The notes below the pieces were generated by a model that was not told the origin of the DNA, made no database searches, and saw nothing but the letters and a program-made list of their open reading frames with translations. A stretch of DNA of 7,814 nt from NCBI GenBank assembly GCA_964496275.1, contig CAZBYL010000076.1, positions 1 through 7,814 of the forward strand. The letters run 5' to 3'. Positions 1 to 6,527 of the stretch are shown here, piece by piece. Both the position numbers and the translations under genes were made by a program. This stretch comes from CAZBYL01 sp964496275. GTDB lineage: Bacteria; Synergistota; Synergistia; Synergistales; Synergistaceae. Each line of letters starts with the position of its first letter. Within the stretch, counting starts at the first letter, position 1.

Positions 1-426
1 GTAGATTTCTTCCATTCTGCCGATAAATTCGGGGCCGAAGAATATTGCGTCCACATCGGCGAGGTCAAGGCAGTAACGTATCTCCTGAGCTGTGTATCTG
101 TAGTTCAGCGGAACGGCCAAAGCTCCTGTTTTGAGTATGCCGAAGTAGACGGGAAGCCATTCAAGACTGTTCATCATGAGGATGGCGACCTTGTCTCCCT
201 TTTTAATTCCGCGGCTCAGCAGCAGGTTCGCGCAGCGGTTTGCCTTTTCGTCAAAGACGCTCCACGAAATTTCACGGCGGTAGCTTTCTGTGGGGCTGGA
301 TTCTATAAGTTCATACTCTTTCCATGTTACGCGCCGAAGTTCTTTGACTTCGGGGTTGATTTCCACGAGCGCGGTTTCATGGCAAAATTCATGTGCGTTT
401 CTCTCAAGCAGTTCTGTGATTGGCAT
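1..426 (-). CDS. AMP-forming acyl-CoA synthetase (ANL superfamily), N-terminal part only
   Basis: The N-terminal 142 codons of an AMP-binding enzyme; the rest lies beyond the left edge. The translation begins MPITELLERNA and includes FDEKANRCANLLLSRGIKKGDKVAIL (about residues 58-83), then NSLEWLPVYFGILKTGALAVPLNYRYT. This is the familiar first part of the acyl-CoA synthetase fold: the E-x-N-R helix, GIKKGDKV, and the segment with G-A-x-x-V-P-L-N. Family members activate a carboxylic acid with ATP to the acyl-adenylate and then the CoA thioester in the cytoplasm. The nucleotide-binding P-loop and the substrate pocket are not in the window, so the acid cannot be named. The ATG at 426-424 follows a strong GAGGAGGAG Shine-Dalgarno at 440-432. 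Expression is expected to be controlled by the tyrosine-type T-box leader just upstream, which makes an ordinary fatty-acid role less likely and an aromatic-acid role worth considering (inference). Confidence 0.9.
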   Translation of the reverse strand, partial: MPITELLERNAHEFCHETALVEINPEVKELRRVTWKEYELIESSPTESYRREISWSVFDEKANRCANLLLSRGIKKGDKVAILMMNSLEWLPVYFGILKTGALAVPLNYRYTAQEIRYCLDLADVDAIFFGPEFIGRMEEIY

Positions 427-474
427 AAGGTCTCCTCCTCAATTTGGCAGTGCTTTTGGTCGGGAGGCAGGTAC

Positions 475-510
475 AAAAAAATCCCCGTCCTCCTGTTACA
501 GAGGACGGGG
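475..510 (-). terminator. Intrinsic terminator of the T-box leader
   Basis: On the minus strand CCCCGTCCTC (510-501) pairs perfectly with GAGGACGGGG (492-483) around an 8-base loop, followed by A and seven T (482-475). This is a classic Rho-independent terminator placed between the T-box core and the coding sequence. It is the OFF structure; the antiterminator would use the T-box core and the 5' arm of this stem. Confidence 0.92.
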
Positions 511-770
511 AATATTCACCCGCGGTACCACCTCAGTTTGGCGCAGCCTCACGGCCTACACCCTCGTCGGGTACGAAGCAAGCGCTCGATACCCTATCGC
601 TTTAACGGGCGAACCCGTCGCAATCTACTCAGGCAAAAGCCCTTTGGGTGCGCTGCTCCCGGAATGTATTCGTCAAATCGAAATCCGCTGTCTCGCACCG
701 ACCGACAGCTCTCTGAAAGATCCACGATATGCTTACTTATTTCCGATCATCGCATTTGCTTATTTAACTC
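475..770 (-). promoter_or_regulatory. T-box riboswitch leader, probable tRNA-Tyr specificity
   Basis: A tRNA-sensing leader read on the minus strand. The T-box core TGGTACCGCG is exact at 530-521. Stem I is recognisable. A lower helix CGGAA (745-741) pairs with TTCCG (664-660). The loop-E strand AGTA lies at 737-734. A distal hairpin CTGTC (708-704)/GACAG (692-688) is preceded by AGAGAG and encloses GGTGCGA. On the 3' side of the specifier loop the sequence is GAA-TAC-A immediately before the TTCCG strand, so the specifier is most likely UAC at 668-666 (tyrosine). The acceptor-pairing sequence UGGU matches a tRNA with discriminator A73, as bacterial tRNA-Tyr has. Two more hairpins lie between: ACGGG-TTCG-CCCGT (618-605) and GGGTA/TACCC (594-569). 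Uncharged tRNA should stabilise the antiterminator and let transcription reach the acyl-CoA synthetase gene. Identity as a T-box is near certain; the Tyr assignment rests on manual folding. Confidence 0.93.
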
Positions 771-776
771 GCGTAA

Positions 777-804
777 GTTTTACACACAAAAAGATTTATG
801 TCAA
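777..804 (-). promoter_or_regulatory. Probable sigma-70-type promoter of the T-box unit
   Basis: A perfect -35 hexamer TTGACA lies at 804-799. After 16 bases comes TAAAAC (782-777), a 4/6 match to the -10 consensus. This would start transcription near 770, just ahead of Stem I of the T-box, where a leader promoter is expected. An AT-rich stretch follows, so the exact -10 could be shifted by a base or two. Confidence 0.6.
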
Positions 805-1053
805 GCGAAAAAAAACTTTATAGAGTGTTTCGGTATCCGTAACGTTCAGACTATACTTGCTTTGACCGATATGTCGTTAGAGCTTATGTATAATTCTGTC
901 CAGACTGTTTGGTTTGGCTGCGTAAAAGCAAGCTTTGTATCTTATCGCAGATGTCAAGGACTATGTTCTGCAGTTTCGATTTGTATGGTGTTCGGGGTTT
1001 TCACGGTTTTAGAATAGTTTTAGCCGTACCGAATACAGGTTGGGAACTCCGCA
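805..1053. other. Gene-free spacer between two minus-strand units
   Basis: About 250 bases between the end of the 325-codon gene and the T-box promoter; together with the leader this makes some 630 bases without a protein gene. No convincing open frame with a ribosome binding site was found, and no strong Rho-independent terminator follows the gene ending at 1054. A modest inverted repeat CTGCG (918-922)/CGCAG (946-950) is present without a T tract. On the plus strand a perfect TATAAT occurs at 889-894 but lacks a well-spaced -35. Confidence 0.6.
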
Positions 1054-2031
1054 CTATATGTCGGGTCTTGTTATGTGGACAGTGTCTTCACAGAACCAGT
1101 CGTATACGGTGTCTTTGGGTTTGCCCTGTTTTTTCAGTCTCTCTATGCTTGTGCCTATTATGAAAAGAGGCGGCATCGGGTTTATGAGCGCTTTTCCCTG
1201 TGTGGCGATTTCGGCGGATATTTTTTCAAGAGATTTTTCACTGTCTGCCACGACCACCGCCATTGTCCAGTTTTCCTGGTCTTGGCTGTCTATGTCTCCG
1301 TAGCCGGGTATGTAGATTCTTTTTTGCGCAAGCATGAAGAGGTGAAGGTATCCGAGGTCACGGTAAAAATCCTCCGTCGTATTTTCTTCGACGCGGAAGA
1401 AGAAGAGTCTGTCCGCATCTTTCATTTTGTATTTGTCCGATTTGAATTGCGGTTCTTTTCTGTATAGCTCAAAGTCGTATCTGCTTCTCAGTATGAGGTT
1501 TGTGTGCAGGCTGCCCGTAGGCGCTTTCGTTTTTGCCGTCCATGCGTCAAGAGCTTCCTGACCTGGTGGTGTGATGCCTCTTGCCCCCACGCCGGAATTT
1601 GGAAATTCACCTATGAAACTTTTTATTAGAGGATGTTTTTCCCACAGGTATTCTACTTGCCCGTTTTCGATTTTAAAAAGTTCGTTTGAGGATATTGCAG
1701 GGACAACAGGCAAAGTCTCGTCTACAGAATATTCTTTGACCCCGAACTGACCAATGAAGGCGCGCTCCATGAGAAGGTAGAGCCTGTTGTTCCAAAGGGC
1801 GCGGCTTGCGTCGAAGTCGGGAATGGGGGCTGCGGCAAGCCAGTTTTCCTCCGCCTGTTTTTCCCGCAGCTCTTCGCCCTTTTCCGTAAGGACAAAGCCG
1901 TCTGAGGCGGGTTTGATGTATTCGGCTTGCGCAAGTTTTTTCACAAAAACGGGGTCTTCCCCCGCGAGGGCGAAGGTCTCTTCGTCCCAGCAGGGGAAGT
2001 CCGGCTCAAACAGAAGGATTGAGCGTTCCAT
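1054..2031 (-). CDS. Unrecognised 325-residue protein, last gene of the Grd/BCCT operon
   Basis: I do not recognise this family. The protein looks soluble: no signal peptide and no membrane segment. Residues about 18-60 (FALAGEDPVFVKKL ... GFVLTEKGEELREK) resemble a small winged-helix layout with the common LTEKG wing motif, so a DNA-binding or protein-interaction role is possible, but this is weak. The C-terminal two thirds are rich in aromatic residues, with a Y-x-x-G-Y-GDIDSQDQENW stretch near residues 236-253 and a hydrophobic strand PPLFIIGTSIERL near 285-297. The start ATG (2031-2029) lies 9 bases after the stop of the BCCT gene, and its Shine-Dalgarno TAGGAG includes that stop codon, so translation is probably coupled. 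This context implies a function tied to uptake or reduction of the same substrate: regulator, accessory or processing factor. No catalytic motif was identified, so no enzymatic activity is proposed. Confidence 0.85.
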   Translation of the reverse strand: MERSILLFEPDFPCWDEETFALAGEDPVFVKKLAQAEYIKPASDGFVLTEKGEELREKQAEENWLAAAPIPDFDASRALWNNRLYLLMERAFIGQFGVKEYSVDETLPVVPAISSNELFKIENGQVEYLWEKHPLIKSFIGEFPNSGVGARGITPPGQEALDAWTAKTKAPTGSLHTNLILRSRYDFELYRKEPQFKSDKYKMKDADRLFFFRVEENTTEDFYRDLGYLHLFMLAQKRIYIPGYGDIDSQDQENWTMAVVVADSEKSLEKISAEIATQGKALINPMPPLFIIGTSIERLKKQGKPKDTVYDWFCEDTVHITRPDI

Positions 2032-2040
2032 GTGTTTCTC

Positions 2041-3561
2041 CTAGAGTTTGCCTTCGCGCTCGTCGGAGGTGAGGGCCTTCCAGAAGGCGAAGCATGCGCA
2101 TACCATTATGAGAGAGAAAGGTGCTGCTGCGGCAAGCGATACTGTCTGCAGATTTTGCAGTCCGCCCGAGATGAGGAGAACTACAGCAAGAGCCGCCATA
2201 AGTATTCCCCATATTCCCATCTTTCCCTTTGGCGGGTTGAGGTCGCCGTGCGTGGAGAGCATGGAGAGCACGAATGTGCCTGAATTTGCCGAAGTTACAA
2301 AGAAGGTGATGATGAGAATTATCATAACCGCGGACATGATTGTTCCGAATGTGTAGTACTTATACATTTCAAAGATTCCGACCGATACGTCTTTGAGAAC
2401 TTCCGCGGAGACGTTAATGTGGCGCACGAGTTCGAGGTGCAGAGCGGATGTGCCGAAGATTGCAAACCATGTGAAGCTTCCGAGTGCCGGTACGATGAGA
2501 ACTCCGCTTACAAACTCACGTACTGTGCGTCCGCGTGAAATACGTGCCACGAAGGAGCCGACGAAGGGTGCCCATGAAATCCACCATGCCCAGTAGTAGA
2601 GTGTCCAGCCGTTGAGGAAGGATTCGTATTCTCCGCCGTACGGAGCAAGTGAGAAGCTCTCTTTGATGAGTCCGCTTGTGTAGTCGCCTATTCCTGTCAT
2701 GAGCGAGTTGATGATTGGCAGCGATGGGCCTACGAGGAAGAGGGCGAGCATGAGCCCGAGGCATATCCAGAGGTTGAAGTCAGCGACTTTTTTAATGCCT
2801 TTTTCTATTCCGAGTATTGCGGAACCGGTGTAAAGAAGTGCAAGGACGCCTATGATGGCTACCTGTACGAAGGTTGTCTTGGGTATTCCGAATATCGCGT
2901 TGAGTCCGCTGTTAAGCTGCAGTGTGCCGAGCCCGAGAGATGTCGTGATGCCTGCTAATGTCGCAAATATGGCAAGGATATCAACAGTTTTGCCGAATGT
3001 GCCGCGCACTCTCTCTTCACCTACGAGCGGTATAAAGACGGAGCTGATGAGTCCAGGCGTGTTGTGGCGGAACTGGTAGTATGCAAGAGGCATCGCTATT
3101 ACAGCGTATCCAGCCCAGGGGTGAAGTCCCCAGTGGAAGAAGGATATCTGCATGGCATCGCGTGCTGCCTGTACGGAACCGGCCTGTGCTCCGAAGGGCA
3201 CCGAACCGAAGTGGAAGAGCGGTTCTGCCGCGCCGTAGAATACGAGCCCGACTCCCATACCTGCGGAGAAGAGCATTGCAAACCATGACATGTTGCTGTA
3301 TTCGGGACGTGAGTCCGCAGGTCCGAGACGCACGGAGCCAAAGCGGCTTAAGGCCGCGAATATGCAGAATACGACAAAGATATTCATGGTAAGCATGTAG
3401 CCCCATCCGAAATATTTTGTGAGCCCGCCGTTGAGTATCTTTGCGAAGCTTCCGAAAGAGTCGGGGGAGATAATCCCCCAGAATACGAGTGCGAATGTTA
3501 TTGCTATTGAAATTAAATAGACGGGATTGTACTTGCTCTGTGCCGCATTGTCTTTCGTCAT
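2041..3561 (-). CDS. BCCT-family (betaine/carnitine/choline) transporter
   Basis: A 506-residue, full-length secondary transporter with about twelve hydrophobic helices and short, non-regulatory termini (no long C-terminal osmosensing tail as in BetP). Family signatures are clear: GMGVG at residues 101-105, followed by FYGAAEPLFHF; FHWGLHPWAGY near 142-152; and the aromatic substrate box between W319 and W330 (W319, W324, W326, W327, W330), then SWAPFVGSFVARISRGRT. The glycine motif matches the sodium-coupled BetP type, and T423-S424 (in VTSANSG) sits where BetP has its Thr-Ser sodium ligands; CaiT-type antiporters differ here. I infer Na+-coupled uptake of glycine betaine or a similar trimethylammonium compound as reductase substrate rather than osmoprotection. 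AGGAG lies near 3575-3571, about 9 bases before the ATG. It follows the selenoprotein gene after 111 bases. Confidence 0.93.
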   Translation of the reverse strand: MTKDNAAQSKYNPVYLISIAITFALVFWGIISPDSFGSFAKILNGGLTKYFGWGYMLTMNIFVVFCIFAALSRFGSVRLGPADSRPEYSNMSWFAMLFSAGMGVGLVFYGAAEPLFHFGSVPFGAQAGSVQAARDAMQISFFHWGLHPWAGYAVIAMPLAYYQFRHNTPGLISSVFIPLVGEERVRGTFGKTVDILAIFATLAGITTSLGLGTLQLNSGLNAIFGIPKTTFVQVAIIGVLALLYTGSAILGIEKGIKKVADFNLWICLGLMLALFLVGPSLPIINSLMTGIGDYTSGLIKESFSLAPYGGEYESFLNGWTLYYWAWWISWAPFVGSFVARISRGRTVREFVSGVLIVPALGSFTWFAIFGTSALHLELVRHINVSAEVLKDVSVGIFEMYKYYTFGTIMSAVMIILIITFFVTSANSGTFVLSMLSTHGDLNPPKGKMGIWGILMAALAVVLLISGGLQNLQTVSLAAAAPFSLIMVCACFAFWKALTSDEREGKL

Positions 3562-3600
3562 TGCAAACTGCTCCTTTCGCTGCTGATACCTGATTAAAAC

Positions 3601-3647
3601 AGGGAGGACACGGCGGGAAAAGATGTATTCCTGACCTTGCCCTCCCT
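3601..3647 (-). terminator. Intercistronic stem-loop, possible partial terminator or mRNA stabiliser
   Basis: Between the selenoprotein B gene and the BCCT gene, AGGGAGG (minus strand 3647-3641) pairs perfectly with CCTCCCT (3607-3601). The arms enclose 33 bases that contain an inner GGAA/TTCC pair. GTTTTAATC follows the 3' arm, a short T run. The loop is long and the T tract short, so full termination is doubtful. Attenuation that sets the ratio of enzyme to transporter, or a 3'-end protecting hairpin after processing, are both possible. Confidence 0.4.
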
Positions 3648-3672
3648 AATTTATATCACTATCAGAATCGGC

Positions 3673-4983
3673 TTAGAACTTTGTGGGGAAAATCTTGGGC
3701 TCGGTTAGCTCGGCCGCCAGTGAATCAAGTGCTACTCCGACTCTGTGATAGCGGAGATTCCACTCTGCTTCCGGGGACATCTGAGGATCTCCCAACGGAT
3801 ACGGAACAGATACTGTCTGTACCATTCTGTTTGAACCGACAGTCTTTGCGACGTCTATAAGGTTGCACATTACCACAACGGGGATTCCTGTACGCTCTAT
3901 TTCTTTTGCCATCGTTGCACCGCAACGTGTACAGGTTCCTCAGGTGGCGGTGAGGACCACGGCGTCAACATTTGCCTGTTTCAACTCAGCGGCTATCTCG
4001 CGTCCGAACTTGGCGGCATAGTTCTGTGTCGTGCCTGTGCCTACCGTTGTGTAGAAGTAATCATGGAGTTTCGCGAATTTGCCCTCTTTCTCGTAGGCGC
4101 GCATTGCATCTACGGGTACGCCTCTGTCGGGAACTTTGCACATTGCTTCGGGGTCAAATCCGGCGTGGATTGTCTTGTACTCTCCTTCGGGGAGACTGTC
4201 TTTGCCGGCGATGTTGTACTTGCCCCACTTCTGGGCAGACGCGCTCTGTATTCTGTCGGGGTTGTCAAATGGCACGACACCGCTTGATGTGACAAGAGCT
4301 ATCGTGCATTTGCTCAGGTCTTTGACTGCGGGTGCGGGCGGAATTCTGTCCATCTTCGGAATGACAAGTTCCGTCTGATAAGGTTCGCCGTTCAGTTTCT
4401 TAAGCAGCATGTCTATTACTCTGTCCGCAGCCATAACTTCGTTGGGTTCGGGGAGCTCGTAGCGGATACCGCGGGGGAAGTAGCCCTCTTCCGCTGCGGG
4501 GCGAAGTTCTGCTTTGTTTGCTATTTTCTCCGCGAACGCTGCCATAAGCGTGAGGTCTTCCTTCATGAATGTAGCTTTTCTGCCGCCTTTGAAGATGTAG
4601 CAGTTGGCTTTGTATTCGTCAACACCGGGGTTCTCTTCGTTCATGGAAGTGATGACCGGTACGTTGTAGCGGTCTGCTATAGCTTTGCAGAGAAGTCCGC
4701 AGCCAACTCCGTAGCGTCCTGCCATGAAGGCTGGGCCTGCGAAGAAGATGTCAAATTCTTTTTTGTCGAGCCATGCGAAAATTTCAGCAAGGGCTTCTTC
4801 CGTATGGTTTGTGATGTAGTTGTCTCCGCACACGAAGGTATTTGTAACCTCTATGCTCGGTATCATTTCGTTCAGCATGTTTGAGCAGCCGATAAGGCCC
4901 TCGTGAAAAATAGGCTTACTGTCAGCGGCGTCTTCTCCGCCAACCTGACCAAAGAACTGGTTTATATAGTGAACAGCTTTCAT
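3673..4983 (-). CDS. grdB/grdF/grdH: Glycine/sarcosine/betaine reductase component B, selenoprotein subunit (UGA = Sec)
   Basis: A 436-residue selenoprotein subunit of component B. The frame contains TGA at 3942-3940; translated as Sec348 it gives the family motif Sec-G-T-C-T-R-C-G-A-T, after which the frame continues with MAKEIERTGIPVVVM ... PYPLGDPQMSPEAE to a TAA at 3675-3673. The N-terminus (VHYINQFFGQVGGED), FVCGDN, and FFAGPAFMAGRYGVGCG are equally diagnostic. Component B binds the amine as a Schiff base on the pyruvoyl subunit, and this Sec takes part in transferring the carboxymethyl group to the Sec of GrdA. I chose ATG 4983-4981 because AGGAGG lies 8 bases upstream; the in-frame GTG at 4992 overlaps that Shine-Dalgarno. 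It lies 19 bases after the upstream subunit gene. Glycine, sarcosine and betaine versions cannot be told apart from motifs alone; the adjacent BCCT carrier favours betaine (grdH). Standard gene calling would split it into two pieces. Confidence 0.94.
3913..3927 (-). promoter_or_regulatory. Candidate SECIS stem-loop downstream of the Sec UGA
   Basis: On the minus strand CGTTGC pairs perfectly with GCAACG around a GGT loop. The stem starts 12 bases after the UGA (3942-3940), inside the coding sequence. Bacterial SECIS elements sit about this far downstream of the codon and often present a G-U in the apical loop for SelB. Position and loop fit, but the sequence also encodes the conserved T-R-C-G-A-T residues, so part of the pairing could be incidental. 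Confidence 0.6.
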
Positions 4984-5002
4984 CAACTTCACCTCCTAAA
5001 AT

Positions 5003-6310
5003 TTAGAAATCAGCGCAGGTTCTCTTTGAGTAGCCGCTGATGTGGTTTGCGCAGAACATTCCGTTGTTTTCCATGACGCAGGAGCCGTCAGGATTGATGC
5101 AGCCTTCCCAGCCGCCGGAATTTCCGTCGCGTGCGAGAGCCTCAAGCTCTCCTATAACTTCCATTGCGGGCATGTCGTAGAACTGCGAGACGTTACCCGT
5201 GGATACGAGTGCATTTGTAGCGGGGTTCATAGAAACGAGGGGCTGTGACGCTCCGTCTCTTCCAGTTGCTTCGTCAGAGATACCGACCGTCTTGATGCCG
5301 AGTCTTTCGAGCTCCACGAGCATTGCCGTGTAGTCAACATCGGGGTTCCCGTAGCCCTCTTCCGCTACGACCGCTGCCGCCGCTCCGAGGCTTACTGCAA
5401 TCTGTCCCGCCATCTGGACGCAGCGTGTTTTTTCGTCCATCTTGGGGTTCAGCGTTGACATTATCACGCCGAGGAAGTTTATAGTCTTGCCGTGCTCGGC
5501 ATAGAGTCGCTTTATCATCGGGTTTGTGGAGAATTCGTAGGTTGACATTTTTGAAGAGCTGGGCATGAAGCTGCCGGATACCAGGCATCCGTCAAGAAGT
5601 TCATTGGGGTGCATGAAGGTGGGGAGCATTCTGTTCCCGTCCCATCCGTAGATGAGTGTGTTGTAGCCCAAGGCTTCCATCTGTGTCTGGGGCTGAAGGA
5701 CGTAGACTACGCCGGGAAGAGCCTTTGTCTTTTCGTCGCGGTCGGGTATTGCGGGAAGGTCATAAACGTCAAGGATTTCCGGCTCCATGTCGCGCACACA
5801 CTGTGCGATGTGCTCGGCAAGACGCATGGAAGCCCATCTGATTGCGTGGTTTTTCTTCTGCTGTTCTCTCTGCTCGAAGAGTTCGTCTGTATCGGCTACG
5901 AGAACGAGGTTTGGCATGTCTCCCCATATTGTGTGATGCTGGTAGGGGCCTCCCATGTCGATGAGTCCGTCCTGGAATCCACCCCAATGTTTGCCGACGG
6001 AAAGGAGTGTCGCATCCGCAAGCACATGAGTTCTGCCCATTCCGGCCTGGCCGAGCGGGCTTGTTGTTCCGGGATATGCTCCCTGTCCGCCGCTTACCTT
6101 GCACCTGAACTCCACAGATTCCTTAACGGGGCAAAGTCTCACCATGTCTCCGGGGTGAACGATAAGAAGCTCCGCTTCCGTAATGTGACTGTCTTCGCGC
6201 ACGACGCGAAGGGCGTCTTCCTTATCCACCGTCAGGACTCCTCCGCAGTATGCGGTCTTGTCTCCGAAGACGATGTCTTTTACTTTGAAGCTGCCGATCT
6301 CAAGTCTCAT
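5003..6310 (-). CDS. grdE/grdG/grdI: Glycine/sarcosine/betaine reductase component B, alpha/beta proprotein (pyruvoyl precursor)
   Basis: A 435-residue proprotein that is cleaved into the two small subunits of reductase component B; the new N-terminus becomes the pyruvoyl group that binds the substrate amine. Diagnostic stretches are MRLEIGSFKVKDIVFGDKT at the start, GQGAYPGTTSPLGQAGMGRTH near residues 76-95, MGGPYQHHTIWGDMPN, and MHPNELLDGCLVSGSFMP around residue 242. Cys242 agrees with the processing cysteine position I recall for characterised GrdE. A longer in-frame start at 6424 is possible, but the extra 38 residues are not family-like and lie in the promoter region. The ATG at 6310-6308 has AGGAGGAG 6-13 bases upstream and matches the usual N-terminus. 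It is the first gene of the operon, 19 bases before the selenoprotein subunit gene. No in-frame UGA here. Betaine specificity (grdI) is inferred from the BCCT neighbour only. Confidence 0.94.
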   Translation of the reverse strand: MRLEIGSFKVKDIVFGDKTAYCGGVLTVDKEDALRVVREDSHITEAELLIVHPGDMVRLCPVKESVEFRCKVSGGQGAYPGTTSPLGQAGMGRTHVLADATLLSVGKHWGGFQDGLIDMGGPYQHHTIWGDMPNLVLVADTDELFEQREQQKKNHAIRWASMRLAEHIAQCVRDMEPEILDVYDLPAIPDRDEKTKALPGVVYVLQPQTQMEALGYNTLIYGWDGNRMLPTFMHPNELLDGCLVSGSFMPSSSKMSTYEFSTNPMIKRLYAEHGKTINFLGVIMSTLNPKMDEKTRCVQMAGQIAVSLGAAAAVVAEEGYGNPDVDYTAMLVELERLGIKTVGISDEATGRDGASQPLVSMNPATNALVSTGNVSQFYDMPAMEVIGELEALARDGNSGGWEGCINPDGSCVMENNGMFCANHISGYSKRTCADF

Positions 6311-6527
6311 TATTTCTCCTCCTTGCAAATATGTATTTTGTAAATATCTGTCCTCCGCGAAACGCTTCGGAAATACCTTCGTAACTTTATTCACATTTAA
6401 CCTCAAATCGTCATTCAAGGACAATTGTGAAAAACGTGAACCGCTGTGTCACGTTTAGTACTAACGCGCCGTGCTTGCGGTACAATATGATCGGCTTTAT
6501 GAATTTCAAAGGCGCGGAGGGATACGG
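6311..6527. promoter_or_regulatory. Divergent control region between the grd operon and the pucR-type gene
   Basis: A 217-base AT-rich intergenic region that must hold both outward promoters. For the regulator, a -10 TACAAT lies at 6481-6486 with no good -35. For the grd operon, minus-strand candidates are TTGAAT (6418-6413) and TTGAGG (6406-6401), the latter 17 bases from TACGAA (6383-6378). All are poor matches, as often seen for activator-dependent promoters. Also present are an AAATAT direct repeat (within 6320-6350) and an 8-base palindrome ACAATTGT (6421-6428). No sigma-54 site was found. Confidence 0.55.
6432..6456. repeat. Perfect inverted repeat, candidate PucR operator
   Basis: AAACGTGA (6432-6439), nine bases, TCACGTTT (6449-6456): both 8-base arms match exactly. 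Its two-fold symmetry and roughly 17-base centre-to-centre spacing suit a dimeric helix-turn-helix protein on one face of the helix. It lies just upstream of the proposed regulator promoter and 14 bases upstream of a candidate grd -35 element, so one bound dimer could affect both directions. Confidence 0.5.

Noticed and set aside
918..950. Inverted repeat CTGCG/CGCAG as a terminator for the operon ending at 1054
   Set aside because: Short arms, a 23-base interior with poor pairing and no T tract on either strand.
379..1017. A 212-codon plus-strand open frame crossing the T-box region
   Set aside because: It runs antisense across the T-box, its terminator and the start of the synthetase gene, has no ribosome binding site and shows low-complexity, non-protein-like composition.
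3940..3942. TGA as a genuine stop or a nonsense mutation producing a pseudogene
   Set aside because: The residues on both sides form the exact Sec-x-x-C-x-x-C signature of this selenoprotein family, and the frame stays intact for 88 more codons of conserved sequence.
5609..6343. A 244-codon plus-strand open frame
   Set aside because: It lies entirely opposite the grdE/G/I-type gene, whose protein identity is clear; it is a shadow frame.
6384..6400. CRP-like half palindrome TGTGA-N6-TTACG on the minus strand upstream of the grd operon
   Set aside because: Only one half-site matches well; in an anaerobe of this type a CRP site cannot be argued from one arm.
6311..6424. A 38-residue N-terminal extension of the grdE/G/I-type protein
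   Set aside because: There is no good ribosome binding site before 6424, the residues are not like the family, and the ATG at 6310 has a strong AGGAGGAG and the expected MRLE start.
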